From Clostridiaceae bacterium (GTDB lineage Bacteria; Bacillota_A; Clostridia; Acetivibrionales; Acetivibrionaceae): a stretch of 5,276 nucleotides of DNA. Shown here piece by piece: positions 4,910-5,276 of this stretch (position 1 is its first letter; each line of letters opens with the position of its first letter). The notes under the pieces are model-generated. The model searched no databases. It saw only the letters and a list, made by a program, of their open reading frames with translations, and was not told where the DNA came from. Where the stretch lies: NCBI GenBank assembly GCA_012513545.1, contig JAAZCB010001395.1:1-5276 (forward strand). Reading direction: 5' to 3'. The translations under genes and the position numbers were made by a program.

Positions 4910-5065
4910 CTACAAAAATTTGTAGATGATACGAGGAATCAGAGCAATTCCAACCATCAGAGCCAGGATACCAAGACCAGCAGGAACCAAAACTTCAGCA
5001 GTATCAGTTACCATTGTAGTAATTGCGGTGATATCATCAGCAGCAACGAGAGCAGCACCAAACAT
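4910..5065 (-). CDS. Major coat protein, pVIII-like, apparently leaderless
   Basis: This 51-residue protein is the likely main structural subunit of the filament. It has the standard layout: a short acidic N-terminal half (D10, D11, D21, E24) for the particle outside, one hydrophobic segment (26-44), and a short basic end (R45, K49) to contact DNA. It lacks the usual basic signal peptide. The upstream in-frame codons run straight into the TAA of the preceding gene (5087-5089) with no start codon between, so a longer form is impossible. It therefore resembles the leaderless coat of phage Pf3 in plan. The ribosome site AAAGGAGGT (5073-5081) is the strongest in the window. I count about 43% G+C, no ATA codons and several CTG codons, unlike its AT-rich neighbours, as expected for very high expression. 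A hairpin terminator follows. Confidence 0.88.
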   Translation of the reverse strand: MFGAALVAADDITAITTMVTDTAEVLVPAGLGILALMVGIALIPRIIYKFL

Positions 5066-5086
5066 AAAAAAGACCTCCTTTCTTAT

Positions 5087-5269
5087 TTAATAGCTATAAA
5101 TAAATTGCTTAACTACCCACCAAAGTAATGATAGTATAGCAATACTACAGCCAAATATTAGAATGAAGGTAATATAACCATTTATGGAGTTTAAATAATC
5201 AATAATCAATAATTGATTATCAATTAAAGTAACTAACTCCGGAAATTCTTCATATAAGTAACCATCCAT
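5087..5269 (-). CDS. Small single-pass membrane protein, pVII/pIX-like tip protein (complete copy)
   Basis: This 60-residue protein has an acidic N-terminal half (MDGYLYEEFPE), one strong membrane segment (about 32-53, ending LLWWVV) and a short C-terminus with K54. Small proteins of this type, pVII and pIX, cap the end of filamentous particles that emerges first. It sits between the ssDNA-binding and major coat genes, where M13 has genes VII and IX. Only one such gene is found here. In the circle it starts 2 bases after the stop of the ssDNA-binding gene (see 1-120 for its ribosome site) and ends 21 bases, in frame, before the coat protein start. Its function is inferred from size, topology and gene order. 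It could instead be another small membrane helper. Confidence 0.68.
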   Translation of the reverse strand: MDGYLYEEFPELVTLIDNQLLIIDYLNSINGYITFILIFGCSIAILSLLWWVVKQFIYSY

Positions 5270-5276
5270 TTTTAAA
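5150..5276. repeat. Terminal direct repeat, right copy (circular overlap)
   Basis: This stretch is identical to positions 1-127 and represents the same DNA of the circular genome. The complete copy of the VII/IX-like gene runs through it, but its ribosome binding site is cut off by the end of the window. Confidence 0.95.

Overview
This window is best read as one complete circular filamentous-phage (inovirus) genome of about 5,149 bp. Its first 127 bases are repeated exactly at its end (1-127 = 5150-5276), as expected when a circular molecule is written out linearly with an overlap. The DNA is AT-rich (roughly one third G+C by eye). Nearly every gene has a strong AAGGAGG-type ribosome binding site, which points to a Firmicutes host. 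The exact genus cannot be told from the sequence.

All structural and replication genes are on the minus strand. Read in that direction from the divergent control region (366-492), the order is: single-stranded-DNA-binding protein (gene V-like, 123-365); a 60-residue membrane protein crossing the window junction (VII/IX-like, 5087-5269 and 1-120); a 51-residue major coat protein (VIII-like, 4910-5065, too short for many gene finders); a strong GC hairpin terminator (4871-4899); a 461-residue adsorption protein with signal peptide and C-terminal anchor (III-like, 3462-4847); an 84-residue polytopic minor coat protein (VI-like, 3197-3451); a Zot/pI assembly ATPase (2481-3185); an intergenic region with three inverted repeats (2346-2480); and a gene II-family replication initiator (1242-2345). 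This matches the coliphage M13 order V-VII/IX-VIII-terminator-III-VI-I-origin-II. No pIV secretin is present. An internal start at the gene X position of M13 is also visible.

Two genes lie on the plus strand: a 61-residue XRE-type HTH regulator (493-678), divergent from the structural operon, and a 97-residue zinc-ribbon protein of unknown function (882-1175) with its own candidate promoter and a clear intrinsic terminator, laid out like a phage 'moron'. No integrase or transposase is visible.

Proposed working of the whole: the initiator nicks the 2346-2480 origin region for rolling-circle replication. The gene V-like protein coats the displaced strand. The coat proteins wait in the host membrane, and the Zot ATPase drives extrusion. 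The XRE protein probably controls the divergent operon through palindromes at 394-409 and 452-480. Gene functions are inferred from motifs and gene order. No database search was possible.
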